A DNA stretch of 64,000 bases from Erwinia amylovora (GCF_017161565.1 NZ_CP066796.1:1488001-1552000); one strand, 5' to 3'; shown: positions 38,643 through 49,494, numbered from the stretch's first letter. Made by a program: numbers and translations. The notes: a model not told the origin generated them from the letters alone.

Positions 38643-39311
38643 TTATAGCGATATCAGAATATTCCCATCAGCATCGATCTTACCGGTTACGATTTGTCCT
38701 GAATTCATTCGTACTCTCACCGACTGCATAGCGGCGGCATTATTCATCGCTTTACCTTCACTGTGGATGGTAAAACCCTCACCGCTGGCGTAAACAGTAA
38801 CCGCCTGACCTGCCTTCACGCGCCACGGCTGGCGCATCATCATCATCGTAACTGGCTGGCCCGGCATGATAGCGCGTAGGACGATAGCCCCCGTGGCGTC
38901 ATCGCTATTTAACAGCGTACGGGCAGGCAGGGCGTCCAGCCGTCCGTGCTCAATGCGCACATCGCTGGCGCTGATCGCCTCTCCCTGTGACAGCTGGCGG
39001 TTGGCGACCAGATAGCTACCCGTCACCTGCAGCTGAACCTGAATATAGCGCCGGTTTTGCTCACAGTTGGCCGCCACGCTGATATAGCCCCACATGCGGC
39101 TGTTAGCCGGCAGCAGGAATTGCGGGTTGTCACAGGCTGGCCACATGCTTTTTGCCGTTTTTACCACCACCTTGAGGTTATCGGTACTCGCGCCGTTTTG
39201 TTGATAGCGGCTTTTAAAAAACTGACTCAGCTGCGCGGTTAAATCACCGGCGCTGGCCGTGGCGCTAAGCAGAGAGAGCAGGGCAGCCAGCAGCAGGGCA
39301 TATCTAGCCAT
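38643..39311 (-). CDS. flgA: FlgA, P-ring assembly chaperone
   Basis: This 222-residue periplasmic chaperone helps FlgI build the flagellar P ring. It has a signal peptide ending TASA before GDLTAQLSQ and a C-terminal SAF domain (GEAISASDVRIEHGRL, VLRAIMPGQPVTM). I start it at MARYALLL (39309-39311), after AGGT; two more in-frame codons (TTG, GTG) precede it. It is divergent from flgB. Confidence 0.94.
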   Translation of the reverse strand: MARYALLLAALLSLLSATASAGDLTAQLSQFFKSRYQQNGASTDNLKVVVKTAKSMWPACDNPQFLLPANSRMWGYISVAANCEQNRRYIQVQLQVTGSYLVANRQLSQGEAISASDVRIEHGRLDALPARTLLNSDDATGAIVLRAIMPGQPVTMMMMRQPWRVKAGQAVTVYASGEGFTIHSEGKAMNNAAAMQSVRVRMNSGQIVTGKIDADGNILISL

Positions 39312-39366
39312 CACCAATACCTGTTAATCATCATGGCACCAATTCTAACCGTATGCGCGCCGGGTC

Positions 39367-39408
39367 AAGGCGCAAATTAGCAACGGTTTTTAGCGCTATT
39401 CGAGCGAT
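39367..39408. promoter_or_regulatory. FlhDC-like binding site between flgA and flgB
   Basis: AAGGCGCAAATTAGCA (39367-39382) and the inverted half GCGCTATTCGAGCGAT (39393-39408) are ten bases apart and resemble the FlhDC consensus of two AAATAGCG-type half sites. It lies between the divergent class II genes flgA and flgB. Matches are partial. Confidence 0.7.
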
Positions 39409-39465
39409 AGGCTTTTCACGCGAAGATTATGCTGTCAGCTCTGAATTTTAACTTGCGGAGGACGC

Positions 39466-39879
39466 ATGCTCGACAAACTGGACGCAGCACTGAGGTTTAA
39501 CACCGAAGCCCTGAATCTGCGTGCACAACGGCAGGAAATCCTGGCATCCAACATCGCTAATGCCGACACGCCGGGTTATCAGGCACGTGATATCGATTTC
39601 GCCAGCCAGTTAACTAAAGCGGTTGAACACGGGCGCGCGCAGGGTTCCGCAATGTCGTTGGCGGTGACGTCGGCACGCCATATTCCTGCAGAAACGCAAC
39701 GGCCTCCTTCGATGGATCTGATGTATCGCATCCCCGATCAGCCTTCATTAGACGGCAACACGGTAGATATGGATCGGGAACGTACAGAATTCGCCGACAA
39801 CAGCCTGAGATATCAAACGGATTTGACCCTCATCAGTAGTCAAATCAAGGGCATGATGTCGGCCCTACAGGGGCAATAA
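39466..39879 (+). CDS. flgB: FlgB, proximal rod protein
   Basis: This 137-residue flagellar rod protein is exported without a cleaved signal. It has the rod-family N-terminal motif [20 protein letters not shown]. It is the first of nine genes (flgB-flgJ) in one plus-strand operon, with GGAGGA just before ATG 39466. Confidence 0.96.
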   Translation: MLDKLDAALRFNTEALNLRAQRQEILASNIANADTPGYQARDIDFASQLTKAVEHGRAQGSAMSLAVTSARHIPAETQRPPSMDLMYRIPDQPSLDGNTVDMDRERTEFADNSLRYQTDLTLISSQIKGMMSALQGQ

Positions 39880-39882
39880 ATA

Positions 39883-40287
39883 ATGGCACTTACCAGTATT
39901 TTCGATATCGCCGGATCGGCGATGGCGGCACAGTCGCAGCGTCTTAACGTCAGCGCCAGTAATCTGGCCAATGCTGACAGCGCTACCGGGCCGGATGGCC
40001 AGCCTTACGTGGCGAAGCAGGTGGTGTTCCAAACCAACGCCGCGCCCGGGTCTCCGACCGGTGGCGTGAGAGTGGCAGAGGTGATAGACGATCCGACTCC
40101 GGCAAAACTGGTGTATGAGCCAGGTAATCCGATGGCCGATGCCAGGGGTTACATCAAAATGCCGAACGTGGATGTGGTCGCAGAAACGGTGAACAGCATG
40201 TCGGCCTCGCGCAGTTATCAGGCCAACGTTGAGGTGTTAAACACCGTGAAACAGATGATGATGAAAACCTTAACGATGGGTCAATAG
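39883..40287 (+). CDS. flgC: FlgC, proximal rod protein
   Basis: This 134-residue rod protein has the N-terminal [23 protein letters not shown] and the C-terminal [20 protein letters not shown] coiled-coil segments that pack in the rod. It starts three bases after flgB. Confidence 0.96.
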   Translation: MALTSIFDIAGSAMAAQSQRLNVSASNLANADSATGPDGQPYVAKQVVFQTNAAPGSPTGGVRVAEVIDDPTPAKLVYEPGNPMADARGYIKMPNVDVVAETVNSMSASRSYQANVEVLNTVKQMMMKTLTMGQ

Positions 40288-40298
40288 GGAACTTTCCG

Positions 40299-40970
40299 AT
40301 GAGTATTGCCGTAGGTGTAAATGAAAAACAGGCGGCCACCACGCTGAAGTCGTCTTCCTCCTCTTCTGACTCGTCAGCGGCGGATCTCCAGAATAACTTT
40401 CTGACGTTGCTGGTGACCCAGCTGAAAAATCAGGATCCCACTAACCCGATGGATAACGCGCAGCTGACGACACAGCTGGCACAAATCAACACCCTGAGCG
40501 GCGTTGAGAAGCTGAATACCACGCTGGGTTCCATTTCCGGCCAGATCACCAGCGGTCAGTCGTTACAGGCTTCCACGCTCATCGGTCATGGTGTGATGGT
40601 GAACGGTACACAGATTTTAGCAGGCAGCAGTACCACCACGCCGTTTGGCGTAGAGCTGGCGCAGGCCAGCACCAGCACCACTGCGACGATCACCGATGCC
40701 AGCGGCAAAGTGGTGGAAACCATCGACCTCGGGGCGCAAACCGCCGGCGTACATACCTTCCAGTGGAACGGTAAGGCCAGCGACGGCACCACCGCTGCCG
40801 ATGGTAAATACACCGTTGCCATCAGCGCCAGCAACGGCAGCGGACAGCTGGTAGCGCAGCCGCTCAGCTACGCCCTTGTCAGCGGCGTAAGCAGCAACTC
40901 TGGCGGGGCAGTGCTGGACCTGGGCACCATGGGGACCACCACCCTGGAAAAAGTTCGTCAGATCATTTAA
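40299..40970 (+). CDS. flgD: FlgD, hook-capping scaffold
   Basis: This 223-residue cap protein is needed for hook polymerisation and is not kept in the finished flagellum. It has the FlgD N-terminal FLTLLVTQLKNQDPTNPMDN and a C-terminal Ig-like/tudor region (FQWNGKASDGTTAADGKYTV). It is the third gene of the operon. Confidence 0.96.
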   Translation: MSIAVGVNEKQAATTLKSSSSSSDSSAADLQNNFLTLLVTQLKNQDPTNPMDNAQLTTQLAQINTLSGVEKLNTTLGSISGQITSGQSLQASTLIGHGVMVNGTQILAGSSTTTPFGVELAQASTSTTATITDASGKVVETIDLGAQTAGVHTFQWNGKASDGTTAADGKYTVAISASNGSGQLVAQPLSYALVSGVSSNSGGAVLDLGTMGTTTLEKVRQII

Positions 40971-41000
40971 TCCACTAATTTATCTTTCAGGAGTGACTAC

Positions 41001-42209
41001 ATGGGCTTTTCACAAGCGGTAAGCGGTTTAAACGCCGCATCCAGCAATCTCGACGTTATCGGTAACAACATTTCCAACTCCGCCACGGCAGGCTTTAAAT
41101 CCAGCACCGTAGCTTTTGCCGACATGTTTGCCGGTTCTAAAGTCGGCCTGGGGACAAAAGTCGCATCGGTTGTGCAGGACTTTAACGACGGTACCACGAC
41201 CAATACCAGCCGCGGGCTTGATGTTGCTATCAGTTCAGCGGGCTTCTTTCGTATGGCCGATGCCAACGGCGGGGTTTTCTACAGCCGTAACGGCCAGTTT
41301 ACCCTCGACCAGAATCGCAACATCGTTAACATGCAGGGCCTGCATTTGACCGGTTACCCGGCAACCGGAACCCCGCCAGCCGTGCAGACCGGGGCGAATC
41401 CGGTGGCGCTTAGCGTGCCAGCTACGGCGATGACGGCGAAAGCCACCACCACCGCCGCGATAACCGCCAACCTCAACTCCACGGATGCGGTTAAGAATTA
41501 CGCTAATTTAAATATAAACGATACAACAACTTACAACGCCAAGTCCTCGATGACTACCTTCGACTCGCTGGGCAACGCGCACACCGTTAACCTCTATTTC
41601 GTTAAAACTGCCGATAACAACTGGACGGTCCATCCGGTGGATGCCTCTACGGGTACCGCCGGCGCTGATACCAACCTGGTGTTTAACGCCAATGGTCAAC
41701 TTGTCACGCCAAATAATGGACAGGTGAGCTTCACCATGGGCCAGCTGAACGGTTCCAACGGGCCAACCACGCTGAATGTCAACCTGACCGGTAGCCAGCA
41801 GCAAAACAACGGTAAAAGCACCTTCGGCAACCCGACGCAGGACGGCTATAAGCCTGGCGAACTGACCAGTTATCAGATCAACGATGACGGTACGCTGGTC
41901 GGAACCTACTCCAATGAGCAGACCCAGCTGCTTGGTCAAATCGTGCTGTCCAATTTTGCCAACCCGGAAGGTCTTAAGTCAGAAGGCGATAACGTGTGGT
42001 CATCGACCGCAGCTTCGGGCCAGGCGTTGAGCGGCATCGCCGGTACCGGCAACCTCGGCACGCTGACCGCCGGCGCGCTGGAGTCATCCAATGTCGATCT
42101 GAGCAAAGAACTGGTCAATATGATCGTTGCACAACGTAACTATCAGTCCAACGCTCAGACCATCAAAACACAGGATCAGATCCTGAACACGCTGGTCAAC
42201 TTGCGTTAA
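41001..42209 (+). CDS. flgE: FlgE, flagellar hook protein
   Basis: This 402-residue hook subunit has the N-terminal SGLNAASSNLDVIGNNISNSATAGFKS (broken here: SSNLDVIGNNISNSATAG) and the C-terminal VNMIVAQRNYQSNAQTIKTQD coiled-coil parts, between which lie the surface domains. CAGGAG precedes ATG 41001. Confidence 0.96.
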   Translation: MGFSQAVSGLNAASSNLDVIGNNISNSATAGFKSSTVAFADMFAGSKVGLGTKVASVVQDFNDGTTTNTSRGLDVAISSAGFFRMADANGGVFYSRNGQFTLDQNRNIVNMQGLHLTGYPATGTPPAVQTGANPVALSVPATAMTAKATTTAAITANLNSTDAVKNYANLNINDTTTYNAKSSMTTFDSLGNAHTVNLYFVKTADNNWTVHPVDASTGTAGADTNLVFNANGQLVTPNNGQVSFTMGQLNGSNGPTTLNVNLTGSQQQNNGKSTFGNPTQDGYKPGELTSYQINDDGTLVGTYSNEQTQLLGQIVLSNFANPEGLKSEGDNVWSSTAASGQALSGIAGTGNLGTLTAGALESSNVDLSKELVNMIVAQRNYQSNAQTIKTQDQILNTLVNLR

Positions 42210-42230
42210 TTCGTTTAACAGGATCGTCTT

Positions 42231-42986
42231 ATGGATCACGCGATATATACCGCCATGGGGGCGGCCAGTCAGACCCTCGATCAGCAGGCGGTAACGGCCA
42301 GCAACCTGGCCAATGCCTCGACGCCCGGCTTTCGTGCACAGCTTAACGCCGCCCGCGCGGTGCCGGTTGAGGGGCTTTCGTTGCCAACCCGTACGCTGGT
42401 GACCGCCTCCACGCCAGGGGCGGATATGAGCCAGGGGGCGCTGGATTACACCGAACGTGCGCTGGACGTGGCAATGCAGGGTGACGGCTGGCTGGCGGTG
42501 CAGACCGCAGACGGCAGCGAGGCCTACACCCGCAACGGCAATATGCAGGTCAGTCCGACCGGGCAGCTTAGCGTACAGGGCAATGCGGTGATGGGCGATG
42601 GCGGGCCAATTGCTATTCCGCAAGGCGCGCAGATCACCATCGCTGCTGACGGCTCAATAACCGCGCTAAATCCCGGCGATGCGCCGAACGCCACTGTCCA
42701 GCTGGGCAAACTGAAACTGGTCAAAGCCGTGGGTAACGAACTGACGCGCGGTGATGACGGTATGTTTCGCGTTTCTGCCAGCGCTCAGGCGCAGCGCGGT
42801 GCCACGCTGCCGCTTGACCCGACGATGAAAGTGATGCCCGGCGTATTGGAAGGCAGTAACGTCAAAGCCACGCAAACCATGGTCGATATGATCGCCAATG
42901 CCCGCCGCTTCGAAATGCAGATGAAAGTCATTTCCAGCGTCGACGAAAACGAACAAAAAGCCAACCAGCTGCTGTCAATCGGCTGA
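42231..42986 (+). CDS. flgF: FlgF, rod protein
   Basis: This 251-residue rod protein begins MDHAIYTAMGAASQTLDQQA with VTASNLANASTPGFR, and ends with the family's VDMIANARRFEMQMKVI. It follows flgE by 21 bases. Confidence 0.96.
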   Translation: MDHAIYTAMGAASQTLDQQAVTASNLANASTPGFRAQLNAARAVPVEGLSLPTRTLVTASTPGADMSQGALDYTERALDVAMQGDGWLAVQTADGSEAYTRNGNMQVSPTGQLSVQGNAVMGDGGPIAIPQGAQITIAADGSITALNPGDAPNATVQLGKLKLVKAVGNELTRGDDGMFRVSASAQAQRGATLPLDPTMKVMPGVLEGSNVKATQTMVDMIANARRFEMQMKVISSVDENEQKANQLLSIG

Positions 42987-43001
42987 TCGGAGGAGTAAAG
43001 C

Positions 43002-43784
43002 ATGATCCGTTCTCTATGGATTGCCAAGACGGGCCTTGACGCCCAGCAGACAAATATGGACGTTATCGCCAACAACCTGGCCAACGTCAGTACCAACGGC
43101 TTCAAGCGCCAGCGTGCGGTATTTGAAGATCTGATGTACCAGACGATGCGGCAGCCGGGGGCGCAGTCATCCGAACAAACCACGCTGCCTTCGGGCTTGC
43201 AGATCGGTACCGGTACGCGGCCCGTTGCCACAGAGCGGCTGCATAACCAGGGCAACCTGTCGCAGACCGACTCATCAAAAGACGTAGCCATCAATGGCCA
43301 GGGCTTCTTTTCGGTGCAGATGCCGGACGGCACCACTGCCTATACCCGCGATGGCTCTTTCCAGACCGATCAAAACGGCCAGCTGGTGACTAACGCCGGT
43401 TTTCCGGTGCAGCCGGCCATTGTTATCCCGGCTAACTCCCTGAGCATGACCGTGAGCCGTGACGGCGTGGTCAGTGTAACGCAACAGGGCCAGGCCAATC
43501 CGGTACAGGTCGGCCAGCTGACGCTCAGCACCTTTATGAACGATGCCGGGCTGTCGAGCATGGGGGAAAACCTGTACCAGGAAACGCAAGCTTCCGGCGT
43601 GCCCAATGAAAGTAACCCCGGCAATAACGGGGCCGGTACGCTGTATCAGGGCTATGTGGAAACCTCCAACGTTAACGTAGCGGAAGAGTTGGTAAGCATG
43701 ATCCAGACTCAACGCGCCTATGAAATTAACAGTAAGGCTATCAGTACATCCGACCAGATGCTGGCCAAGCTGACGCAGATTTAA
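43002..43784 (+). CDS. flgG: FlgG, distal rod protein
   Basis: This 260-residue distal rod subunit has [21 protein letters not shown] at the N terminus and [20 protein letters not shown] at the C terminus, as in the family. GGAGGAG lies just before ATG 43002. About 90 bases separate it from flgH. Confidence 0.97.
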   Translation: MIRSLWIAKTGLDAQQTNMDVIANNLANVSTNGFKRQRAVFEDLMYQTMRQPGAQSSEQTTLPSGLQIGTGTRPVATERLHNQGNLSQTDSSKDVAINGQGFFSVQMPDGTTAYTRDGSFQTDQNGQLVTNAGFPVQPAIVIPANSLSMTVSRDGVVSVTQQGQANPVQVGQLTLSTFMNDAGLSSMGENLYQETQASGVPNESNPGNNGAGTLYQGYVETSNVNVAEELVSMIQTQRAYEINSKAISTSDQMLAKLTQI

Positions 43785-43873
43785 TCTGGCAACAGACGGG
43801 TTACCCGTCACGGGCGCCGGGCATCTTCACCCGGCCCGATGATACATATTTACCTAATGAAAGGCTTATTTTC

Positions 43874-44575
43874 ATGGCACGGCAGATCTCATTGTCTGGA
43901 CGTTGGTTAGTCGCCACCTTGCTGCTGACGCTCAACGGTTGTGCGTTAGTTCCCCGCAAGCCACTGGTTGAAGGTTCGACAACGGCTCAGCCGCTGCCTG
44001 CTTCACCCGCCATGGTCAACGGCTCCATTTTTCAGGGGGTGATGCCGATGAACTATGGCTACCAGCCGCTGTTTGAGGATCGGCGTCCGCGCAATATTGG
44101 CGACACATTAACCATCACGCTGCAGGAAAATGTCAGCGCCAGCAAGAGCTCTTCTGCTAATGCCGGGCGCGACGGCAGCGCCGAATTCGGCCTGACCGCT
44201 ACGCCGCGTGCGCTGGTGGGCCTGCTCGGTGGCGATAAAGCCAACCTTGGCGGAAGCGGTAAAAATGATTTTGAAGGCAAAGGTGGCGCGACCGCCAAAA
44301 ATACCTTCACCGGCACGATCACCGTCACCGTCAATCAAGTGCTGCCTAACGGCAACCTGAACGTGGTCGGTGAAAAGCAGATTGAAATTAATCAGGGAAC
44401 TGAGTTTATTCGCTTCTCTGGCGTTGTTAACCCACGCACGATTAGCGCCAGTAACAGCGTTGTTTCAAGCCAGGTGGCAGATGCGCGTATTGAATACGTC
44501 GGGAACGGCTATATCAACGAAGCACAAACCATGGGCTGGCTGCAGCGGTTCTTCCTGAACATATCACCGATGTAA
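43874..44575 (+). CDS. flgH: FlgH, L-ring lipoprotein
   Basis: This 233-residue outer-membrane lipoprotein forms the L ring. Its signal peptide ends LLTLNGC. Conserved family parts include [31 protein letters not shown] and [16 protein letters not shown]. It follows flgG and precedes flgI by nine bases. Confidence 0.96.
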   Translation: MARQISLSGRWLVATLLLTLNGCALVPRKPLVEGSTTAQPLPASPAMVNGSIFQGVMPMNYGYQPLFEDRRPRNIGDTLTITLQENVSASKSSSANAGRDGSAEFGLTATPRALVGLLGGDKANLGGSGKNDFEGKGGATAKNTFTGTITVTVNQVLPNGNLNVVGEKQIEINQGTEFIRFSGVVNPRTISASNSVVSSQVADARIEYVGNGYINEAQTMGWLQRFFLNISPM

Positions 44576-44584
44576 GAGGCTCCA

Positions 44585-45691
44585 ATGCGTAATGTACTGA
44601 TTCGAACTGCCCTGCTGCTAACGCTGGCATTGAGCGCCCTGGCCCACGCCGATCGTATTCGCGATCTGACCACCGTAGGTGGCGTACGTGAAAACTCCCT
44701 GATCGGCTACGGCCTGGTCGTAGGGCTGGACGGCACCGGTGACCAGACCACCCAGACTCCGTTCACCACGCAGAGTTTGAGCAACATGCTGTCGCAGTTG
44801 GGCATCACCGTGCCGGCCGGCACCAATATGCAGCTGAAAAACGTGGCGGCGGTGATGGTCACGGCGAAACTGCCGGCCTTTGGTCGCCAGGGGCAGGTGG
44901 TGGATGTGGTGGTTTCCTCGCTGGGTAATGCCAAGAGTCTGCGCGGCGGTACCTTATTAATGACCCCGTTGAAAGGGGTGGATAATCAGGTCTATGCGCT
45001 GGCACAGGGCAACATTTTGATTGGTGGTGCCAGCGCCGCCGCCGGCGGCAACGCCGTGCAGGTTAACCAGGTTAACGGCGGACGTATTACCGGCGGTGCC
45101 ACCATCGAGCGCGAACTGCCAAATAACTTCGGCACCAGCAATGTGGTCAGTCTCTTTCTTAACCAGGAAGATTTTGGTATGGCCCAACGCATCAGCGATG
45201 CGATTAACAGCCGTGGCGGCTACGGTATGGCGCAGGCGGTAGACGGCCGCACCGTCCAGATCCGCACCAGCGCCAACAATACCTCGCAGGTGCGTCTGCT
45301 GGCCGATATTCAGAATATCGACGTTTCCGCACCGGTTCAGGATGCCAAAGTGATTATCAACTCGCGTACCGGATCGGTAGTGATGAACCGCGAAGTGATG
45401 CTGACACAATGTGCTATTGCGCAGGGCAGCCTGTCGGTAACGGTCAATCAGACCCAGAACGTCAACCAGCCCAATACGCCGTTTGGCGGCGGGCAGACGG
45501 TGGTGACGCCGCAAACGCAGATAGATATGCGCCAAAGCGGCGGCGCGCTGCAAACCGTTAATGCCAGCGCCAATCTGAACAGCGTGGTGCGCGCCATGAA
45601 CGCGCTGGGCGCCAAACCTATTGACCTGATGTCTATCTTACAGGCGATGCAGAGCGCCGGCTGTCTGCATGCCAAACTGGAAATTATCTGA
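44585..45691 (+). CDS. flgI: FlgI, P-ring protein
   Basis: This 368-residue periplasmic P-ring subunit has a signal peptide ending LAHA before DRIRDLTTV. It keeps [19 protein letters not shown] and the C-terminal [20 protein letters not shown]. Its stop shares one base with the flgJ start (TGATG), so the two are translationally linked. Confidence 0.97.
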   Translation: MRNVLIRTALLLTLALSALAHADRIRDLTTVGGVRENSLIGYGLVVGLDGTGDQTTQTPFTTQSLSNMLSQLGITVPAGTNMQLKNVAAVMVTAKLPAFGRQGQVVDVVVSSLGNAKSLRGGTLLMTPLKGVDNQVYALAQGNILIGGASAAAGGNAVQVNQVNGGRITGGATIERELPNNFGTSNVVSLFLNQEDFGMAQRISDAINSRGGYGMAQAVDGRTVQIRTSANNTSQVRLLADIQNIDVSAPVQDAKVIINSRTGSVVMNREVMLTQCAIAQGSLSVTVNQTQNVNQPNTPFGGGQTVVTPQTQIDMRQSGGALQTVNASANLNSVVRAMNALGAKPIDLMSILQAMQSAGCLHAKLEII

Positions 45692-46632
45692 TGAGTGACC
45701 ACAGCCAGTCTCTGACGAGCGCGGCCTATGACAGCCGCTCGCTCAACGACCTGAAACGTTTAGCCTCCAGCGACCCCAAAGCGCATGCGCGTGAAGTGGC
45801 TAAACAGGTAGAGGGGATGTTTGTGCAGATGATGATGAAAAGTATGCGCCAGGCGCTGCCGCAGGATGGCCTGCTAAGTACCGAACAGACGCGGCTTTAC
45901 ACATCGATGTACGATCAGCAGATTGGCCAGCAGATCGGGGCAAAAGGTTTAGGCCTGGCCGACCTGATCGTCAAACAGATGGAAATGCCGCAGGCGCCGG
46001 ATGAGCAAGCCGGCACGGTGCCGATGCCGCTGGATAAGCGCTTTATCAACACGCTTCCGCCCTCAGAGATGGAGCAGATGGTACGTAAAGCGGTGCCGCG
46101 CTTCTTGGGTAACGAGATGCCGCTGTCCGGTGACAACGGCGACTTTATCGCCAGGCTGATGCAGCCGGCCCAGGCGGCCAGTGAACAGAGCGGCATCCCG
46201 CACCATTTGATCCTCGCTCAGGCGGCGCTGGAATCCGGCTGGGGCCAGCGGCAGATCCTCACGCGTGACGGTAAACCGAGCTTCAACCTGTTTGCGATCA
46301 AAGCGACGGGCAGCTGGCAGGGTAAAACCACCGATGTGATGACCACGGAATATGAGGGCGGTGCAGCGAAGAAGGTGAAGCAAACGTTCCGCGTCTACGA
46401 CTCTTATTTCGAAGCGTTGAACGATTACGTGAAGTTACTGAGTAACAATCCGCGCTATGCGGCGGTGACCAGCGCCTCCTCGCCGGAGCAGGGAGCAAAG
46501 GCCCTGCAGGCTGCGGGTTACGCTACCGACCCGAACTACGCGCAAAAGCTGGTTGGAATGATCCAGCAGTTCAAAAACATGGGCGAAAAAGTGGTTAAAG
46601 CTTACAGCCAGGATTTGGGTGATTTGTTTTAA
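45691..46632 (+). CDS. flgJ: FlgJ, rod-capping peptidoglycan hydrolase
   Basis: This 313-residue protein has an N-terminal rod-binding domain (residues 1-110, QVEGMFVQMMMKSMRQALP) and a C-terminal glucosaminidase domain (about 155-310) with catalytic Glu in LAQAALESGWGQRQIL. It opens the peptidoglycan for the rod. It is the last gene of the flgB operon. Confidence 0.97.
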   Translation: MSDHSQSLTSAAYDSRSLNDLKRLASSDPKAHAREVAKQVEGMFVQMMMKSMRQALPQDGLLSTEQTRLYTSMYDQQIGQQIGAKGLGLADLIVKQMEMPQAPDEQAGTVPMPLDKRFINTLPPSEMEQMVRKAVPRFLGNEMPLSGDNGDFIARLMQPAQAASEQSGIPHHLILAQAALESGWGQRQILTRDGKPSFNLFAIKATGSWQGKTTDVMTTEYEGGAAKKVKQTFRVYDSYFEALNDYVKLLSNNPRYAAVTSASSPEQGAKALQAAGYATDPNYAQKLVGMIQQFKNMGEKVVKAYSQDLGDLF

Positions 46633-46650
46633 AATTTTTGCTGAAACCGT

Positions 46651-46677
46651 TCAAGTTTACCGCAACTTTACCGATAA
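46651..46677 (+). promoter_or_regulatory. Sigma-28 (FliA) promoter of flgKL
   Basis: TCAAGTTT (46651-46658), an 11-base spacer and ACCGATAA (46670-46677) match the FliA consensus. It lies 89 bases before flgK. Confidence 0.88.
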
Positions 46678-46765
46678 CTTCTCCAGGCCGGATCTGAGTT
46701 AACCCTTTACCGGCAAACGAATCGTCAATGCTGGCGCTGCAGTTGCCGGTTAACAAGGACCCGAC

Positions 46766-48421
46766 ATGTCAAACTTAATTAATACCGCGATGAGCGGCTT
46801 GAGCGCTTCATCGGCTGCGCTCAACACCACCAGTAACAACATCACCAACTATGCCGTTACCGGTTATTCACGCCAGACCACGGTGCTGAATCAGAGCGCC
46901 AGTACCCTTAGCGGTGGCAATTACTATGGTAATGGTGCGGCCGTCTCCAGCGTTTATCGCGAATATGACCAGTTCATCAATAAGCAACTTTTGGCCGCCA
47001 GTACTCAGTCGAGCGCTCTCAGCACTCAGGCAGGCCAGATGTCAAACATTGACGATATGATGTCCGGTACGACCAATAACCTGTCGACCAATATTCAGGA
47101 CTTCTTTAAATCGCTGCAAACCCTTGCCAGCAACGCCAGCGACTCCTCATCCCGCCAGGCGGTACTGGGTAAAGCCGAAGGGCTGGTTAATCAGTTCAAA
47201 GTGAGCGATACCTATCTGGCCAACCTTGACAGCGGCCTGAATACCTCGATCAAGTCTACGGTCGGGCAGGTCAATAATTACGCCGAACAGATTGCCAATA
47301 TTAACCAGCAGATCGCCAAGCTGAAAGGCGCGGGTGCCGGCAGTGAACCGAACAATCTGCTGGATAAGCGCGATCTGCTGGTCAGCGAGCTGAACAAGCT
47401 GGTGGGCGTTAACGTCAGCCAGCAGGATGGCGGCAGCTACAGTATCAGCATCGGCAACGGCATTTCTCTGGTTCAGGGTGACCGCTTTGAGCAGCTCGCT
47501 GCCGTCCCTTCCAGCGCCGATCCGGCCCGTACCACGATTGCCAGCGTTGACTCCGTCACCGGGGCAAAGACTGAAATAGCAGAATCTCAGTTTACCAGCG
47601 GTTCACTCGGGGGATTACTGGCATTTCGCAACGATCTGGACGGCGTGCGTAATCAGATTGGCCAGCTGGCGCTGGCGTTGGGCAGCAACTTTAATACCCA
47701 GCATCAGGCCGGGGTTGACAGCGAAGGCGATAAAGGTGAAGCCTTCTTTAAGCTTGGCAGCCCATCGGCAACGTCCAACAGCCTGAACAAAGGCAATGCC
47801 AGCCTGTCAGTAGCATATGACGCCAGTAAAACAGGGGATGTCAAAGCATCCAACTACAAAATGACCCTGGAGAACGGTAGCTGGAACCTGGTTCGACTGG
47901 CGGATAACAGCAAGGTCACGGACGTGGACACCAGCACGGACGGCACCTTAAAATTTGACGGGCTGACGGTCACCGTTGGCGCCACCGGCACCGCGCAAAA
48001 TAATGACAGTTATATTATTAAGCCGGTCAGCAGCGTGATCTCAGGGATGAGCGTTAATATCACCGATGCCGCAAAGCTGGCCGCGTCCAGCCCGACAGGC
48101 GGCGAGAGCAATAATGAGAACGTCAAGTCGCTGCTGGGGTTACAAACCCAGGATTTGATTAACGGCAAAAGTACCCTGACGCAGGCTTATGCCAGTCTGG
48201 TGGCCGACGTCGGTAACAAAACCAGCTCGCTCGAGGCCAGTAACACCACTCAGTCAGCGGTGGTCAAACAGCTGACCAGTCAGCAACAGTCGGTATCCGG
48301 CGTCAACCTTGACGAAGAGTATTCTAACCTGGCGCGCTATCAGCAGTACTACATGGCGAATGCCCAGGTATTGCAGACGGCTTCCACGCTATTCCAGTCG
48401 CTGCTTACAGCGGTCAGCTAA
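46766..48421 (+). CDS. flgK: FlgK, hook-filament junction protein 1
   Basis: This 551-residue junction protein joins hook to filament and is exported with FlgN. It has the N-terminal SGLSASSAALNTTSNNITNY and the C-terminal DEEYSNLARYQQYYMANAQV coiled-coil parts. It has its own sigma-28 promoter and is cotranscribed with flgL. Confidence 0.97.
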   Translation: MSNLINTAMSGLSASSAALNTTSNNITNYAVTGYSRQTTVLNQSASTLSGGNYYGNGAAVSSVYREYDQFINKQLLAASTQSSALSTQAGQMSNIDDMMSGTTNNLSTNIQDFFKSLQTLASNASDSSSRQAVLGKAEGLVNQFKVSDTYLANLDSGLNTSIKSTVGQVNNYAEQIANINQQIAKLKGAGAGSEPNNLLDKRDLLVSELNKLVGVNVSQQDGGSYSISIGNGISLVQGDRFEQLAAVPSSADPARTTIASVDSVTGAKTEIAESQFTSGSLGGLLAFRNDLDGVRNQIGQLALALGSNFNTQHQAGVDSEGDKGEAFFKLGSPSATSNSLNKGNASLSVAYDASKTGDVKASNYKMTLENGSWNLVRLADNSKVTDVDTSTDGTLKFDGLTVTVGATGTAQNNDSYIIKPVSSVISGMSVNITDAAKLAASSPTGGESNNENVKSLLGLQTQDLINGKSTLTQAYASLVADVGNKTSSLEASNTTQSAVVKQLTSQQQSVSGVNLDEEYSNLARYQQYYMANAQVLQTASTLFQSLLTAVS

Positions 48422-48441
48422 TTATTGAACAAGGATCTACC

Positions 48442-49407
48442 ATGCGACTCAGTACCGGCATGATATACGACCAGCAGATACAGGGCATCCAGACGGCCAA
48501 TAGCAGCTGGCTAAAAGCGGGCAATGAACTGGCTACCGGCAATCGCGTCAACAAGCCATCGGATGACCCGGTGGCTGCGGCTCAGGCCGTGGTGCTTTCG
48601 CAGGCGCAGTCAGAAACATCGCAGTATGAAACCGCGCGTGTTTTCGCTACGCAAAACCAGTCGACAGAAGAGACCACGCTAAAACAGGTGGCGGATGTGG
48701 TGATCAGCGCCCAGACGACCGTTGTGGCCGCATCCACCGGAACGCTGTCCGATGAGGACCGCGCGTCTTTTGCCACGCAGTTGGAAGGTATTCGCGGCCA
48801 GCTGCTAAACCTGGCCAACAGCACTGACGGCAACGGCCGCTACACGTTTGCCGGTTATCAAAGTGATAAAGCCCCGTTTACCAGCGATGCCGGAGGCCAA
48901 ATTACCTATATCGGCGGAACGATCCCGATCACGCAAAAAGTGGATGCCAGCCGAACGCTGGTGACTAACCATACCGGTAAGCAGGTCTTTGACTCGCTGA
49001 CCAGCGATGCGGTAAAGGAACCAGACGGCGCGGCGGGGGAAAGCAATATCTTCACTATCCTCAATACGGCGATCAAATCGCTCAAGGTGTCGCTGACCGG
49101 CGCGGACAAGGCCACGGCTGATGCCGAAGGTGAAAATATGGCTAAGGTTAACCGCGGTTTACGTAATGTGCTGAACAACGTGTCGAGCGTGCGCTCCGAA
49201 ATCGGGACTAACCTGCAGGAATTGTCCAACCTTGATTCAAAAGGGGACGACACCACCCTGAGTTTGAAAAACCAGATGAGTACACTGGTGGGCGCCGATA
49301 CCACGGAGGCGATCTCCCGCTATACCATGCAGCAAACCGCTTTAAAGGCTTCTTATACCGTATTCCAGCAGATGTCGAAGCTGTCACTGTTTAGTCTCAA
49401 TTCGTAA
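48442..49407 (+). CDS. flgL: FlgL, hook-filament junction protein 3
   Basis: This 321-residue flagellin-like junction protein begins MRLSTGMIYDQQIQGIQTAN and has GNRVNKPSDDPVAAAQAV. It follows flgK by 20 bases and ends the cluster before a clear terminator. Confidence 0.96.
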   Translation: MRLSTGMIYDQQIQGIQTANSSWLKAGNELATGNRVNKPSDDPVAAAQAVVLSQAQSETSQYETARVFATQNQSTEETTLKQVADVVISAQTTVVAASTGTLSDEDRASFATQLEGIRGQLLNLANSTDGNGRYTFAGYQSDKAPFTSDAGGQITYIGGTIPITQKVDASRTLVTNHTGKQVFDSLTSDAVKEPDGAAGESNIFTILNTAIKSLKVSLTGADKATADAEGENMAKVNRGLRNVLNNVSSVRSEIGTNLQELSNLDSKGDDTTLSLKNQMSTLVGADTTEAISRYTMQQTALKASYTVFQQMSKLSLFSLNS

Positions 49408-49454
49408 ACCGTTTACGACGTTATAAACGTGCCACAACCTGGCCGTTTATTTTG

Positions 49455-49494
49455 CCCGCTCCCGGCAGCTCTCTGCCGTCAGCGGGTTTTTTTT
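49455..49494 (+). terminator. Intrinsic terminator of flgKL
   Basis: CCCGCT (49455-49460) pairs with AGCGGG (49481-49486) outside an inner CGGCAG/CTGCCG hairpin, and eight T follow. Confidence 0.92.
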
